Assembly: GCF_000217915.1 (NCBI RefSeq)
Contig: NZ_AFOZ01000017.1
Coordinates: 1-64,000, forward strand
DNA length: 64,000 bases
Source of the DNA: Shewanella sp. HN-41
GTDB taxonomy: Bacteria; Pseudomonadota; Gammaproteobacteria; Enterobacterales; Shewanellaceae
Reading direction: 5' to 3'
How positions within the stretch are numbered: the stretch's first letter is position 1; every line of letters begins with the position of its first letter. A model generated the notes under the pieces. It worked only from the letters and a program-made list of their open reading frames with translations, was not told the DNA's origin and ran no database searches. Below are positions 10,269 to 18,148 of the stretch, piece after piece. The position numbers and the translations under genes are program-made.

Positions 10269-11213
10269 ATGATGAACGTTTTTTGTAAAACTCTACTTGC
10301 TTCTGCGCTAGCTTCTGCAACTCTGGCTTCAGCTTATGCCGCTGAGCCACTGACTGTTTATGGTAAGTTGAATGTCACCGCTCAATCAAATGATGAGAAA
10401 GGTGATGCTACAACAACTATTCAAAGTAATGCTTCTCGTTTTGGTGTGAAGGGTGATTTCGAACTGTCTAGCTCGTTACAAGCTTTCTATACAGTTGAAT
10501 ATGAAGTTGATACTGGTGCTGCGACGAGCGACAACTTTAAAGCCCGTAATCAATTCGTTGGCTTGAAAGGCTCCTTTGGTTCGTTCTCTGTGGGTCGTAA
10601 CGACACACTGCTGAAAATCTCTCAAGGTAATGTTGACCAATTCAATGACCTTTCTGGCGACATAAAAAGCCTGTTTAAAGGTGAAAACCGTTTAGGCCAA
10701 ACTGCTACTTACCTAACTCCTTCATTTGGTGGTTTCGTATTTGGTGCTACCTATGCTGCTGAAGGCGATGCTGACCAACAAAGTCAAGACGGTTTCAGCT
10801 TAGCGGCCATGTACGGTGACGCTAAACTGAAAAAATCACCTTTCTATGCTGCAATCGCTTACGATTCAGATGTGAAAGGTTATGAAATTGTTCGTGCTAC
10901 GGTACAAGGTAAAATCGCTGATTTCACTTTAGGTGGTATGTATCAGCAGCAGGAAGAGACCTATAAAAACGCATTGCCAGTAACGACCGATAGCATTAAT
11001 GGTTACCTGCTCAGTGCGGCTTATGATATCAATGCTGTCACTTTGAAAGCACAATACCAAGACATGGAAGACAAAGGTGATTCATGGTCTGTGGGTGCGG
11101 ATTACAGCTTAGGTAAACCAACGAAATTATTTGCTTTTTACACTAATCGTTCATTAGAAGCCGCTGCCGATGATGACAAATACATTGGTGTTGGTTTAGA
11201 ACACAAATTCTAA
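10269..11213 (+). CDS. outer-membrane general porin (Gram-negative porin family)
   Basis: A 314-residue beta-barrel porin with a signal peptide ending around ASAYAA (about residue 24). The mature start AEPLTVYGKLNVTAQS and the C-terminal aromatic residue (GLEHKF) are typical of trimeric porins. Motifs SRFGVKGDFELSSSLQAFYTVEYEVD and NQFVGLKGSFGSFSVGRND are the conserved barrel strands and the start of loop 3. It lets small hydrophilic solutes diffuse across the outer membrane. Two ATGs overlap at the start (10269 and 10272) after AAAGGAT. Its place just before phoBR suggests phosphate-linked expression, but the upstream Pho-box match is weak. Confidence 0.9.
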   Translation: MMNVFCKTLLASALASATLASAYAAEPLTVYGKLNVTAQSNDEKGDATTTIQSNASRFGVKGDFELSSSLQAFYTVEYEVDTGAATSDNFKARNQFVGLKGSFGSFSVGRNDTLLKISQGNVDQFNDLSGDIKSLFKGENRLGQTATYLTPSFGGFVFGATYAAEGDADQQSQDGFSLAAMYGDAKLKKSPFYAAIAYDSDVKGYEIVRATVQGKIADFTLGGMYQQQEETYKNALPVTTDSINGYLLSAAYDINAVTLKAQYQDMEDKGDSWSVGADYSLGKPTKLFAFYTNRSLEAAADDDKYIGVGLEHKF

Positions 11214-11234
11214 ATCCGGCATTAAGGTTCAATT

Positions 11235-11258
11235 AAGGAGGCATATAGCCTCCTTTTT
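11235..11258 (+). terminator. intrinsic terminator after the porin gene
   Basis: A perfect 8-bp stem AAGGAGGC/GCCTCCTT with a 5-base loop is followed by a T-run, 20 bases past the porin stop. Confidence 0.9.
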
Positions 11259-11342
11259 TATTGCGCTAAACAAACAGTTATATAAACTTATTATGACAAA
11301 TATCGCTACTATATGGCCTGTGCGGCACGCTTATTCATAAAT

Positions 11343-11360
11343 CTGTAATAAAAATGACTA
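11343..11360 (+). promoter_or_regulatory. Pho box before phoB
   Basis: CTGTAAT-AAAA-ATGACTA matches the PhoB site layout of two CTGTCAT-like 7-mers separated by four A/T bases. It sits about 40 bases before the phoB start, as expected for autoregulation. Confidence 0.6.
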
Positions 11361-11399
11361 ATAATAGCCGTGTTGACATTCACTGACAGAAAATCACTT

Positions 11400-12089
11400 A
11401 TGACTGCAAGGATATTGATAGTAGAAGATGAGTTAGCCATCCGTGAGATGCTGACTTTTGTAATGGAACAGCATGGGTTTACGACCTCTGCGGCGGAGGA
11501 TTTTGATTCGGCCATTGCGCTGCTAAAGGAGCCTTACCCCGATCTGATTTTATTGGATTGGATGTTTCCTGGCGGAAGTGGTATTCAATTGGCGAAACGC
11601 TTGAAACAGGATGAGTTTACCCGCCAAATTCCGATCATTATGTTAACCGCCCGTGGTGAAGAGGAAGATAAAGTCAAAGGCCTTGAAGTCGGTGCCGATG
11701 ATTACATCACTAAACCCTTTTCCCCTAAAGAGCTAGTCGCCCGAATTAAGGCCGTATTGCGTCGTAGTGCTCCTACCCGTTTAGAAGAAACCATTGATGT
11801 GCAAGGCTTGCTGCTCGACCCTGTGAGTCACAGGGTGAGTGTGGGCGAGACTGTATTAGATATGGGGCCCACCGAATTTCGTTTGTTGCACTTTTTTATG
11901 ACGCATCCAGAACGTGTCTACAGTCGTGAACAGTTGCTCGATAACGTGTGGGGAACCAACGTGTATGTAGAAGACAGGACCGTAGACGTGCATATTAGGC
12001 GTCTTCGTAAAGCCGTTGAAGAATCTGGACATGATCGTTTGATCCAGACGGTTCGTGGTGCTGGTTATCGTTTTTCAACACGCATATAG
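11400..12089 (+). CDS. phoB: phosphate response regulator PhoB
   Basis: A 229-residue OmpR-class response regulator, the same length as E. coli PhoB. The receiver domain has the acidic pair (VEDE, about 9-11), phosphoacceptor Asp53 (LLDWMF), the conserved Thr in [11 protein letters not shown] and Lys in TKPFSPKEL. The C-terminal winged helix (about 130-229) includes [15 protein letters not shown] and [11 protein letters not shown]. It activates Pho genes when phosphate is low. An earlier in-frame ATG (11370) exists, but [11 protein letters not shown] is the family start. No strong Shine-Dalgarno sequence precedes it. phoR follows after 80 bases. Confidence 0.96.
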   Translation: MTARILIVEDELAIREMLTFVMEQHGFTTSAAEDFDSAIALLKEPYPDLILLDWMFPGGSGIQLAKRLKQDEFTRQIPIIMLTARGEEEDKVKGLEVGADDYITKPFSPKELVARIKAVLRRSAPTRLEETIDVQGLLLDPVSHRVSVGETVLDMGPTEFRLLHFFMTHPERVYSREQLLDNVWGTNVYVEDRTVDVHIRRLRKAVEESGHDRLIQTVRGAGYRFSTRI

Positions 12090-12169
12090 TGCCTAATAAG
12101 AGATAGGCACAAGTGGGCTTTTAGGCTATCTTGTGCTCCTCCTATTTAGCCTGATGTCTGGGTTTATCT

Positions 12170-13468
12170 ATGTCTCACTCTTATTCAGGGTATCGGTTAT
12201 TTACGCGCTTAGCCGTTTTTCTACTGCTTTGTTTGCTACTTGGTTTACTGGTTGGGAAACCCCTCTGGATACTCACTATCGGCCTGCTAGGTCTAGTGTT
12301 GTGGCATTATCGCCAATTAGCACGCCTTAACTTTTGGTTATGGCGAGATAGAAAACTCACCCCGCCGCAGGGTAGTGGTAGCTGGGAAGGGGTGTTTAAC
12401 GGTATTTATCGCCTTCAAGGGAAGAATCGTCGCCGTGTCGGTCAATTGGCCGCACTGTTAGCCCGATTTCGCCAGGGGGCTGAGGCCCTACCCGATGCCG
12501 CTGTAGTGCTCGACTCAGAGCATAATATTTTATGGTGTAATAAGTTAGCACAACTTATCCTAGGTTTTGTTTGGCCACAGGATAATGGTCAGCGTATCGA
12601 TAACCTGATCCGTCATCCCGATTTTTCCGCTTATATTAAATCCGCACAATACAAAGAGCCGTTGGAGTTACCTTCGCCCGTATCGGATAGGCGTTTGCTC
12701 GAAATTCGTATTATGGCCTATGGTGACAGGCAATTACTGTTAATTGCGCGGGATATTACGCGGATAAGACAACTCGAAGGCATGCGTAAAGAGTTTGTCG
12801 CCAATGTGTCACACGAACTTAAAACCCCGTTGACCGTGCTGCAGGGGTATCTGGAAATGATGCAAAGCATGGCAGAGCCCGATTCGATGAACGCTAAGCC
12901 GCTGGCATTGATGCAGCAGCAAACCCGGCGCATGCAGTCCATGGTCGAGCAGTTATTAGTGTTATCGCGAATTGAGGACGCGGCGGATATTAACCTCGAA
13001 AATACGGTCAATATGGCGCAGTTAATGGAAGTGTTGAAGGAGGAGGCGAAGGCTCTGGCCCAAGATAAATACGAGCTGAGTTTCTACTGCGAGACGGGAC
13101 TTGATTCCCATGGCAATGAATTGCAGCTTCGAAGTGCCTGTTCTAATTTGATTTCTAATGCCATTCGTTACACAGAACCGGGCGGAAAAATCACTGTACA
13201 GTGGCGTAGCGTGGCGACGGGGGGACTCTTTAGCGTGACAGATACGGGTGAAGGGATTGCCCCGCAACATATTAACCGCTTAACTGAGCGCTTTTATCGT
13301 GTCGACAGTGCCCGCTCAAGGCAAACCGGTGGTAGTGGTTTAGGGCTTGCGATCGTGAAACATGCACTTAATCACCATCACAGTGAGTTAAATATTAGTA
13401 GCGAATTGGGTAAAGGCAGCACTTTTAGCTTTGTGATCCCACTTCATTTAATCGAACGCAAAAAATAA
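12170..13468 (+). CDS. phoR: phosphate regulon sensor histidine kinase PhoR
   Basis: A 432-residue inner-membrane kinase. Two adjacent hydrophobic segments (about 12-28 and 32-45) form a hairpin with almost no periplasmic part, as in E. coli PhoR, which senses through the Pst transporter and PhoU. A linker and PAS domain (about 98-195) precede the dimerisation domain with His215 in ANVSHELKTP. The ATPase domain shows N (SNLISNAIRYT), DTGEGI and GGSGLGLAI boxes. It phosphorylates PhoB. It is the second gene of phoBR and ends at a terminator. Confidence 0.96.
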   Translation: MSHSYSGYRLFTRLAVFLLLCLLLGLLVGKPLWILTIGLLGLVLWHYRQLARLNFWLWRDRKLTPPQGSGSWEGVFNGIYRLQGKNRRRVGQLAALLARFRQGAEALPDAAVVLDSEHNILWCNKLAQLILGFVWPQDNGQRIDNLIRHPDFSAYIKSAQYKEPLELPSPVSDRRLLEIRIMAYGDRQLLLIARDITRIRQLEGMRKEFVANVSHELKTPLTVLQGYLEMMQSMAEPDSMNAKPLALMQQQTRRMQSMVEQLLVLSRIEDAADINLENTVNMAQLMEVLKEEAKALAQDKYELSFYCETGLDSHGNELQLRSACSNLISNAIRYTEPGGKITVQWRSVATGGLFSVTDTGEGIAPQHINRLTERFYRVDSARSRQTGGSGLGLAIVKHALNHHHSELNISSELGKGSTFSFVIPLHLIERKK

Positions 13469-13498
13469 ACGCATAATGTACATGTGAATACTCTTTTT

Positions 13499-13530
13499 AA
13501 AACAGGTCATTATGGCCTGTTTTATTTTTT
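13499..13530 (+). terminator. intrinsic terminator after phoR
   Basis: AAAACAGGTC pairs with GGCCTGTTTT (one G-T wobble) around a 5-base loop, followed by a run of Ts. It separates phoBR from pstS. Confidence 0.85.
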
Positions 13531-13580
13531 GCATCTCACCTCTGAAGGCATATGAACTGAAAAAATATAAAATTGTGACA

Positions 13581-13598
13581 CTGTCATCTAAGTGTCAT
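13581..13598 (+). promoter_or_regulatory. strong Pho box before pstS
   Basis: CTGTCAT-CTAA-GTGTCAT is an almost perfect PhoB site (two 7-mers, 4-base AT-rich spacer). Further TGTGAC- and TTGTCAC-like units flank it on both sides (13573-13579 and around 13613), suggesting several PhoB dimers bind. It lies about 96 bases before the pstS ATG. Confidence 0.8.
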
Positions 13599-13693
13599 AT
13601 CACCGACATAGAATTGTCACTGTAGCGATTGATACTGGCTGCGTCTGAAGAAACTTAAGTTAGAAATTAGTTAGCTTACTACTGGAGCACATA

Positions 13694-14665
13694 ATGAAAC
13701 TGAAAAAGCTTGTCGGCGCGATGACTCTCACAGCCGCTGGTGTATTCTCTGCCACTGCCATGGCATCTATTGACCCATCTCTGCCAACGTACGAGAAAGC
13801 AAGTGGTGTATCAGGTAACCTCTCATCTGTAGGTTCAGATACTTTGGCCAATATGATGACACTGTGGGCTGAAGAATTTAAACAGATGTATCCTAACGTT
13901 AATATCCAAATTCAAGCTGCTGGATCTTCTACTGCGCCACCAGCGTTAACCGAAGGCACTTCACAATTCGGCCCAATGAGCCGTAAGATGAAGCCTAATG
14001 AAGTTGAAGCGTTTGAAAAGCATTATGGTTATAAGCCAACCCAAATTCGTGTAGCGATTGATGCCTTAGCGGTATTCGTACATAAAGACAACCCAATCAA
14101 AGGGTTAACAGTTGAACAAGTCGACGGTATTTTCTCTTCTACTCACAAATGTGGTAGCAGCGACATCCAACGTTGGGGCGAATTAGGTCTTGACGGTAAC
14201 TGGTCAGCAAAAGACGTTCAACTGTACGGTCGTAACTCAGTATCGGGTACTTACGGTTACTTCAAAGAGCACGCGCTGTGTAAAGGTGACTTTAAGGCTA
14301 ACGTGAACGAGCAACCAGGTTCAGCTTCTGTGGTTCAGTCAGTTTCTCAATCACTTAACGCAGTAGGTTACTCTGGTATCGGTTACAAAACTGCTGGCGT
14401 GAAAGCGGTTGCCATTGCTAAGAAAGGTAACGACTTTATCGAAGCAACTGCAGAGAACGCAGCTAACGGTACTTACCCATTATCACGTTACTTATATGTA
14501 TACGTGAACAAGCAACCAAACAAAGACTTAGCACCAATGGAAAAAGAATTCATCCGTTACGTGCTGTCTAAGCAAGGTCAGCAAGTGGTAGAAAAAGACG
14601 GTTATGTGACTCTGCCTAAGAGCGTAGTTGCTAAAGATTTAGAGCAAGTAGGTATTCGTCTCTAG
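13694..14665 (+). CDS. pstS: periplasmic phosphate-binding protein PstS
   Basis: A 323-residue phosphate-binding protein with a signal peptide (about 1-24, ending TAMA). Phosphate-contact motifs are present: GSDTLANM near the mature start, [11 protein letters not shown], and [18 protein letters not shown]. The length and the SGTYGYF loop fit the non-enteric PstS class common in marine gamma-proteobacteria. It delivers phosphate to PstCAB in the inner membrane. No pstC, pstA, pstB or phoU follows here, so the permease must be encoded elsewhere. Start: GGAG ribosome-binding site before ATG 13694. A terminator follows directly, so it is monocistronic. Confidence 0.94.
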   Translation: MKLKKLVGAMTLTAAGVFSATAMASIDPSLPTYEKASGVSGNLSSVGSDTLANMMTLWAEEFKQMYPNVNIQIQAAGSSTAPPALTEGTSQFGPMSRKMKPNEVEAFEKHYGYKPTQIRVAIDALAVFVHKDNPIKGLTVEQVDGIFSSTHKCGSSDIQRWGELGLDGNWSAKDVQLYGRNSVSGTYGYFKEHALCKGDFKANVNEQPGSASVVQSVSQSLNAVGYSGIGYKTAGVKAVAIAKKGNDFIEATAENAANGTYPLSRYLYVYVNKQPNKDLAPMEKEFIRYVLSKQGQQVVEKDGYVTLPKSVVAKDLEQVGIRL

Positions 14666-14684
14666 TCTAACCAGCTAAACAGCG

Positions 14685-14709
14685 AAGGACCTCCTAGAGG
14701 TCCTTTTTG
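14685..14709 (+). terminator. intrinsic terminator after pstS
   Basis: A perfect 9-bp stem AAGGACCTC/GAGGTCCTT with a 3-base loop is followed by TTTTTG, 20 bases after the pstS stop. Confidence 0.9.
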
Positions 14710-14770
14710 TTTTTGGGGTTGATATAAAAATACTCCGGGATAGGGTGAAATGCGTCATAAAACTGCCCAT

Positions 14771-14970
14771 AAAAAAAGCAACCTAAGTAGGTTGCTGTAA
14801 ATTCCAATTCGGAATCTTGGGACGGTCGCGCTAGAAACCATCTAAAGGAGAATGATGATGAACGAAGAAGCTCATTGCAAAGATTCGGTTCATAATATCT
14901 GACTAGGTGTATTCAAATTAGTTCAGACAGAATGCAAAAAATTTCTTATTTTCTGTTATTTATTTTTATT
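14771..14970 (-). ncRNA. candidate small RNA, copy A of a three-member family
   Basis: Read on the minus strand, it has a conserved 5' block TTCATCATCATTCTCC, a stem whose loop contains TTCTAGCGCG, a second stem (TTCC-AATT-GGAA), and an intrinsic-terminator-like end: GCAACCTA/TAGGTTGC (14778-14795) followed by seven Ts (14777 to 14771). The related copies are at 16.94-17.24 and 17.31-17.50 kb. The A/T-rich region to about 14970 is also shared, so a promoter may lie there; I find no clear sigma-70 match. On the plus strand the same block reads as AAGGAG, then ATGATGATG and a 16-codon ORF whose sequence is not conserved between copies. It fills most of the 442-base gap between pstS and the M1 gene. 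No known family is recognised. Confidence 0.45.
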
Positions 14971-15107
14971 CAATAAAAGTATCAGTGAGTTGTGCCTGTA
15001 GTGGTCAACTAAATTTGGTCACATATCCAGAAGATATTTGATTGTTTGTAAATCCGCAGTTGATAATATGGCCTAGGAAGCTTAATCAAATATAGGTTAT
15101 CGAGGCG

Positions 15108-16928
15108 ATGTCGTTAGATCCAATACTACAAAAAGAAACTACTCCAACAACTTGGGATTTAACTCGGGATTATCATTCTTTTGCCAATAGTGACGAGGTG
15201 CAAGTGACCCACCTGTCATTGGCTCTGATTGTTGATTTTGACGAACAGCGTCTGGTCGGTAAAGCGACACTTTCTTTGCATTACCTTCAGGAACAAGTCA
15301 CTGAATTATGGCTAGACACTCGGGAGTTAATCCTATTATCAGTGGCGACTTTGACGGGGGAGTCCCTTGCCTATTCGCTTCAAGAAACGAGCGCCATACT
15401 GGGGCAAAAATTAGTCATCAGTTTACCCAATTCCCAGTGTGACCACATCTGTATTCACTATAAAACATCGCCAGAAGCTCAAGGGTTGCAGTGGTTAACG
15501 CCTGAGCAAACCGCAGGTAAGCAGCTCCCCTATCTTTTTAGCCAATCACAGCCGATTAACGCCCGTAGCTGGATCCCTTTACAGGATACACCTAAGGCGC
15601 GGATAACCTTCGATGCTAAGGTGCAAGTCCCCAAAGGGATGCGTGCCGTGATGAGTGCTATGAACCATCCGGAAATGCCACTCGATAGTATATTTAGTTT
15701 TCAGATGGAAAAGCCCATCCCTACGCATCTTATGGCGCTCGCCGTAGGTGATCTCGCATTCCAAGCGATAGGTCCTCGCAGTGGGATTTATACTGAGCCG
15801 AGTATGCTCGCCGCCGCGGCTTGTGAGTTCGATGATACCGAACACATGCTCGACGTTGCCGAGTCTTTACTCGGTCCCTATGTGTGGGATCGTTATGACA
15901 TGATTATCTTGCCACCGAGCTTTCCCTTCGGTGGAATGGAGAATCCGCGGCTCGCTTTTTTAACACCGACCCTAATCGCAGGGGATAAGAGTCTAGTGTC
16001 GACCGTGGCCCATGAGTTGGCCCATTCGTGGACGGGGAATTTAGTCAGCAATGCGACTTGGCGAGATCTCTGGTTAAACGAGGGCTTTACGACCTATTTT
16101 ACCAATCGAATTGTGGAAGCGGTTTACGGTAAGGAACAGGCCGAGTTGGAGTGGGTAATCGAATTTGGCCGTTTAAAAGAGGAAATGACTTCCTTACCTA
16201 AGCACAGACAAACCTTGCCCGCGAATGTGCAGGAGGGGGATCCTAATCTGGCCTTTAATCGTTTTACCTATGATAAGGCATCGATGTTTGTGCATGATTT
16301 AGAGCATAGGCTTGGACGCAGTAATTTTGACCAATTTCTGTATCGTTATGTGGCGCATTTTGCTTTTAAAGCGATCACAACCGAAGTTTTTGTCGAGTAT
16401 GCAAGGGAGACTTTACTCAAAGAGCATGCCGATAGAATAAGTGAGACCGAGCTTTTAGAGTGGATTTATGGTGAAGGTTTACCCGCAGGGTATTGTGGCC
16501 CGACTTCCTCGAGCTTAGATAAAGTCGATGATGAACTGGTATGTTTCCTACAGGGTAAGGTGGCGAGCCGATTAACGGTTAAGGGTTGGCGAGTTCACCA
16601 TTGGCAGTATTTTTTAACCCAATTGCCTGAAGTCTTAAGCCAAGAACAGCTGATGGATCTCGATGAAACCTTCCTATTTACCCAATCGACGAATGCGGAA
16701 ATTGCCTGTGATTGGTTTAGGGTAGCGATCCGTAATCATTATGATCCAGTTTTACCCGCGCTAAGTGCATATTTGGTGCATATTGGCCGAGGTAAGTTTG
16801 TGCGACCTCTCTATGCAGAGTTGCAAATTGCGGGATATCACACTGAATTAAAAGATATCTATGCTAAGGCTCGCCCCGGTTATCACCCTTCTATTCAAGT
16901 TCAACTAGATAAATCATTAGGATTTTAA
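15108..16928 (+). CDS. M1 family aminopeptidase (leukotriene A4 hydrolase-like)
   Basis: A 606-residue zinc aminopeptidase with no signal peptide, so probably cytoplasmic. The N-terminal beta domain (about 15-220) is followed by the catalytic domain with the substrate-binding GGMENP at 275-280, zinc motif HELAH at 302-306 and third ligand Glu325 in WLNEGFTTYF. The C-terminal helical domain (about 470-606) fits the LTA4-hydrolase/cold-active aminopeptidase branch, which is shorter than PepN. It removes N-terminal residues from peptides. The start ATG follows GAGG at short spacing. RNA-like copy A lies upstream and copies B and C lie downstream. Confidence 0.92.
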   Translation: MSLDPILQKETTPTTWDLTRDYHSFANSDEVQVTHLSLALIVDFDEQRLVGKATLSLHYLQEQVTELWLDTRELILLSVATLTGESLAYSLQETSAILGQKLVISLPNSQCDHICIHYKTSPEAQGLQWLTPEQTAGKQLPYLFSQSQPINARSWIPLQDTPKARITFDAKVQVPKGMRAVMSAMNHPEMPLDSIFSFQMEKPIPTHLMALAVGDLAFQAIGPRSGIYTEPSMLAAAACEFDDTEHMLDVAESLLGPYVWDRYDMIILPPSFPFGGMENPRLAFLTPTLIAGDKSLVSTVAHELAHSWTGNLVSNATWRDLWLNEGFTTYFTNRIVEAVYGKEQAELEWVIEFGRLKEEMTSLPKHRQTLPANVQEGDPNLAFNRFTYDKASMFVHDLEHRLGRSNFDQFLYRYVAHFAFKAITTEVFVEYARETLLKEHADRISETELLEWIYGEGLPAGYCGPTSSSLDKVDDELVCFLQGKVASRLTVKGWRVHHWQYFLTQLPEVLSQEQLMDLDETFLFTQSTNAEIACDWFRVAIRNHYDPVLPALSAYLVHIGRGKFVRPLYAELQIAGYHTELKDIYAKARPGYHPSIQVQLDKSLGF

Positions 16929-16940
16929 ACTATTTAGGAT

Positions 16941-17240
16941 AAAAAAATGGCAACCAATGGTTGCCACAAACAAATCAGAATGGGATACAAAGAATGCAAT
17001 GCGCTAGCGTGTACTCAATTGTGTCCCCAAAGGGAGATGATGATGAACGACCAACCAATTCGACTTAATGCGCTAAAACAGAAACTGTGTCATTTGAGAA
17101 GATGAAACTGCTTATCCAACAAGCTTCATCATCCAACTTGCATTGAATCTTATTCGTTAATCCTTACCTATAGTCAGAGTCACAGTGTCGAATAAAGTTC
17201 ACCTATGCCATAAAAAATTAAAAATATTTTTCGATAGTGG
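16941..17240 (-). ncRNA. candidate small RNA, copy B of a three-member family
   Basis: The minus strand carries the conserved block TTCATCATCATCTCCCTT (about 17047 to 17030), a middle region with GCTAGCGC, and the end hairpin GGCAACC-ATT-GGTTGCC (16949-16965) followed by a T-run to 16941. The A/T-rich region shared with copy C (about 17200-17240) sits farther away than in the other copies. The terminator-like hairpin is only about 20 bases past the M1 stop and faces it. On the plus strand a 22-codon ORF starts at the conserved GGGAGATGATGATG. The family assignment is my own alignment by eye. Confidence 0.45.
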
Positions 17241-17310
17241 ATGACAATGGGGTTTAGTGGTTAAGTGAACGGCTGCAGTCATATTCATTTCACATTAAAA
17301 TCACTGACAT

Positions 17311-17500
17311 AAAAAAAGGCAACCCAATGGTTGCCTAGTGACCTATTCCTAGGTCAAGGGGGCCGCGCTAGAAGCCCCAGGGAGAATGATGAACATGAAA
17401 AAGACATTCGCTGTTCAATACATTTGAGGGGGCTTGTGCGGTTTAAGTTCCATAAAAAGTTAAAAATAAATCAAATTTTTTATAAAACACAAATTTTCAA
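17311..17500 (-). ncRNA. candidate small RNA, copy C of a three-member family (or glutathione peroxidase 3' end)
   Basis: The minus strand shows TTCATCATTCTCCC, a GC stem GGGGC/GCCCC (17359-17363 with 17374-17378) around the TTCTAGCGCG loop, a second stem GACCTA/TAGGTC (17340-17355), and the terminator hairpin GGCAACC/GGTTGCC (17318-17335) with seven Ts (17317 to 17311). It begins just after the glutathione peroxidase stop on the same strand, so it could be released from that mRNA or be its terminator. It is the best-structured copy. On the plus strand the equivalent mini-ORF is 13 codons. Confidence 0.5.
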
Positions 17501-17515
17501 ATAGATAGCTCGAAA

Positions 17516-18007
17516 CTATTTTAATAAGGCTGCAATTTTACCAGCGATGGCTTCGGGTTTTGTCGTTGGCGCGAAACGTTCAACCACTTCGCCCTGACGA
17601 TTAATTAAAAATTTAGTGAAATTCCATTTTATGCCTTCAGTGCCTAAAACCCCGGGTGCTTGTTTTTTAAGGTATTGATACAGTGGATGGGCATGTTCAC
17701 CATTCACGTCAATTTTAGAAAACAGCGGAAAAGTGACTCCGAAATTCAACTCACAAAAATGTTGTATTCCTTGATCATTGGCTTTCTCTTGGGCGCCAAA
17801 TTGATTACAGGGAAAACCTAACACGACTAATCCTTGGTCCTGATACTGCCGATACAACGCTTCTAACCCTTTGTATTGAGGTGTAAATCCACATTCGCTG
17901 GCGGTGTTGACTATCAACAAGACCTTACCTTGGTATTGGGCAAGTGGGATAGGATTACCCTTTATATCGGTTGCCGTATAGCTATAAATGGTGGATTTCA
18001 TGTTCAT
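17516..18007 (-). CDS. glutathione peroxidase family thiol peroxidase (BtuE-like)
   Basis: A 163-residue cytoplasmic peroxidase. The catalytic tetrad is visible: Cys39 in NTASECGFTPQ, Gln69 in FPCNQFG, and Trp and Asn in KWNFTKFL. A cysteine takes the place of the selenocysteine of animal enzymes. The second cysteine (Cys67, FPCNQFG) is conserved in bacterial members, many of which use thioredoxin as reductant. It reduces hydrogen peroxide and lipid hydroperoxides. Starts at Met1 and Met3 are both possible; the purine-rich GGAG just upstream supports the region. It is a single gene divergent from mgtE. Confidence 0.92.
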   Translation of the reverse strand: MNMKSTIYSYTATDIKGNPIPLAQYQGKVLLIVNTASECGFTPQYKGLEALYRQYQDQGLVVLGFPCNQFGAQEKANDQGIQHFCELNFGVTFPLFSKIDVNGEHAHPLYQYLKKQAPGVLGTEGIKWNFTKFLINRQGEVVERFAPTTKPEAIAGKIAALLK

Positions 18008-18148
18008 CTCCTTTAGTGTTATCCACTAGCATAAACAATATATAGATTTCTAACAATATACTTGTGTGCAACTTATTATGGGTGTTTGCTAATTTTCTTA
18101 AGTATCAATATAGTTACGTTAATTTTACTGTGAAAGAAGGGCATTTAT

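Noticed and set aside
17440..17456. Sigma-54-like promoter (TGG...GC spacing) before small RNA copy C on the minus strand
   Set aside because: The GG-N10-GC spacing fits, but the flanking bases fit poorly and copies A and B lack it.
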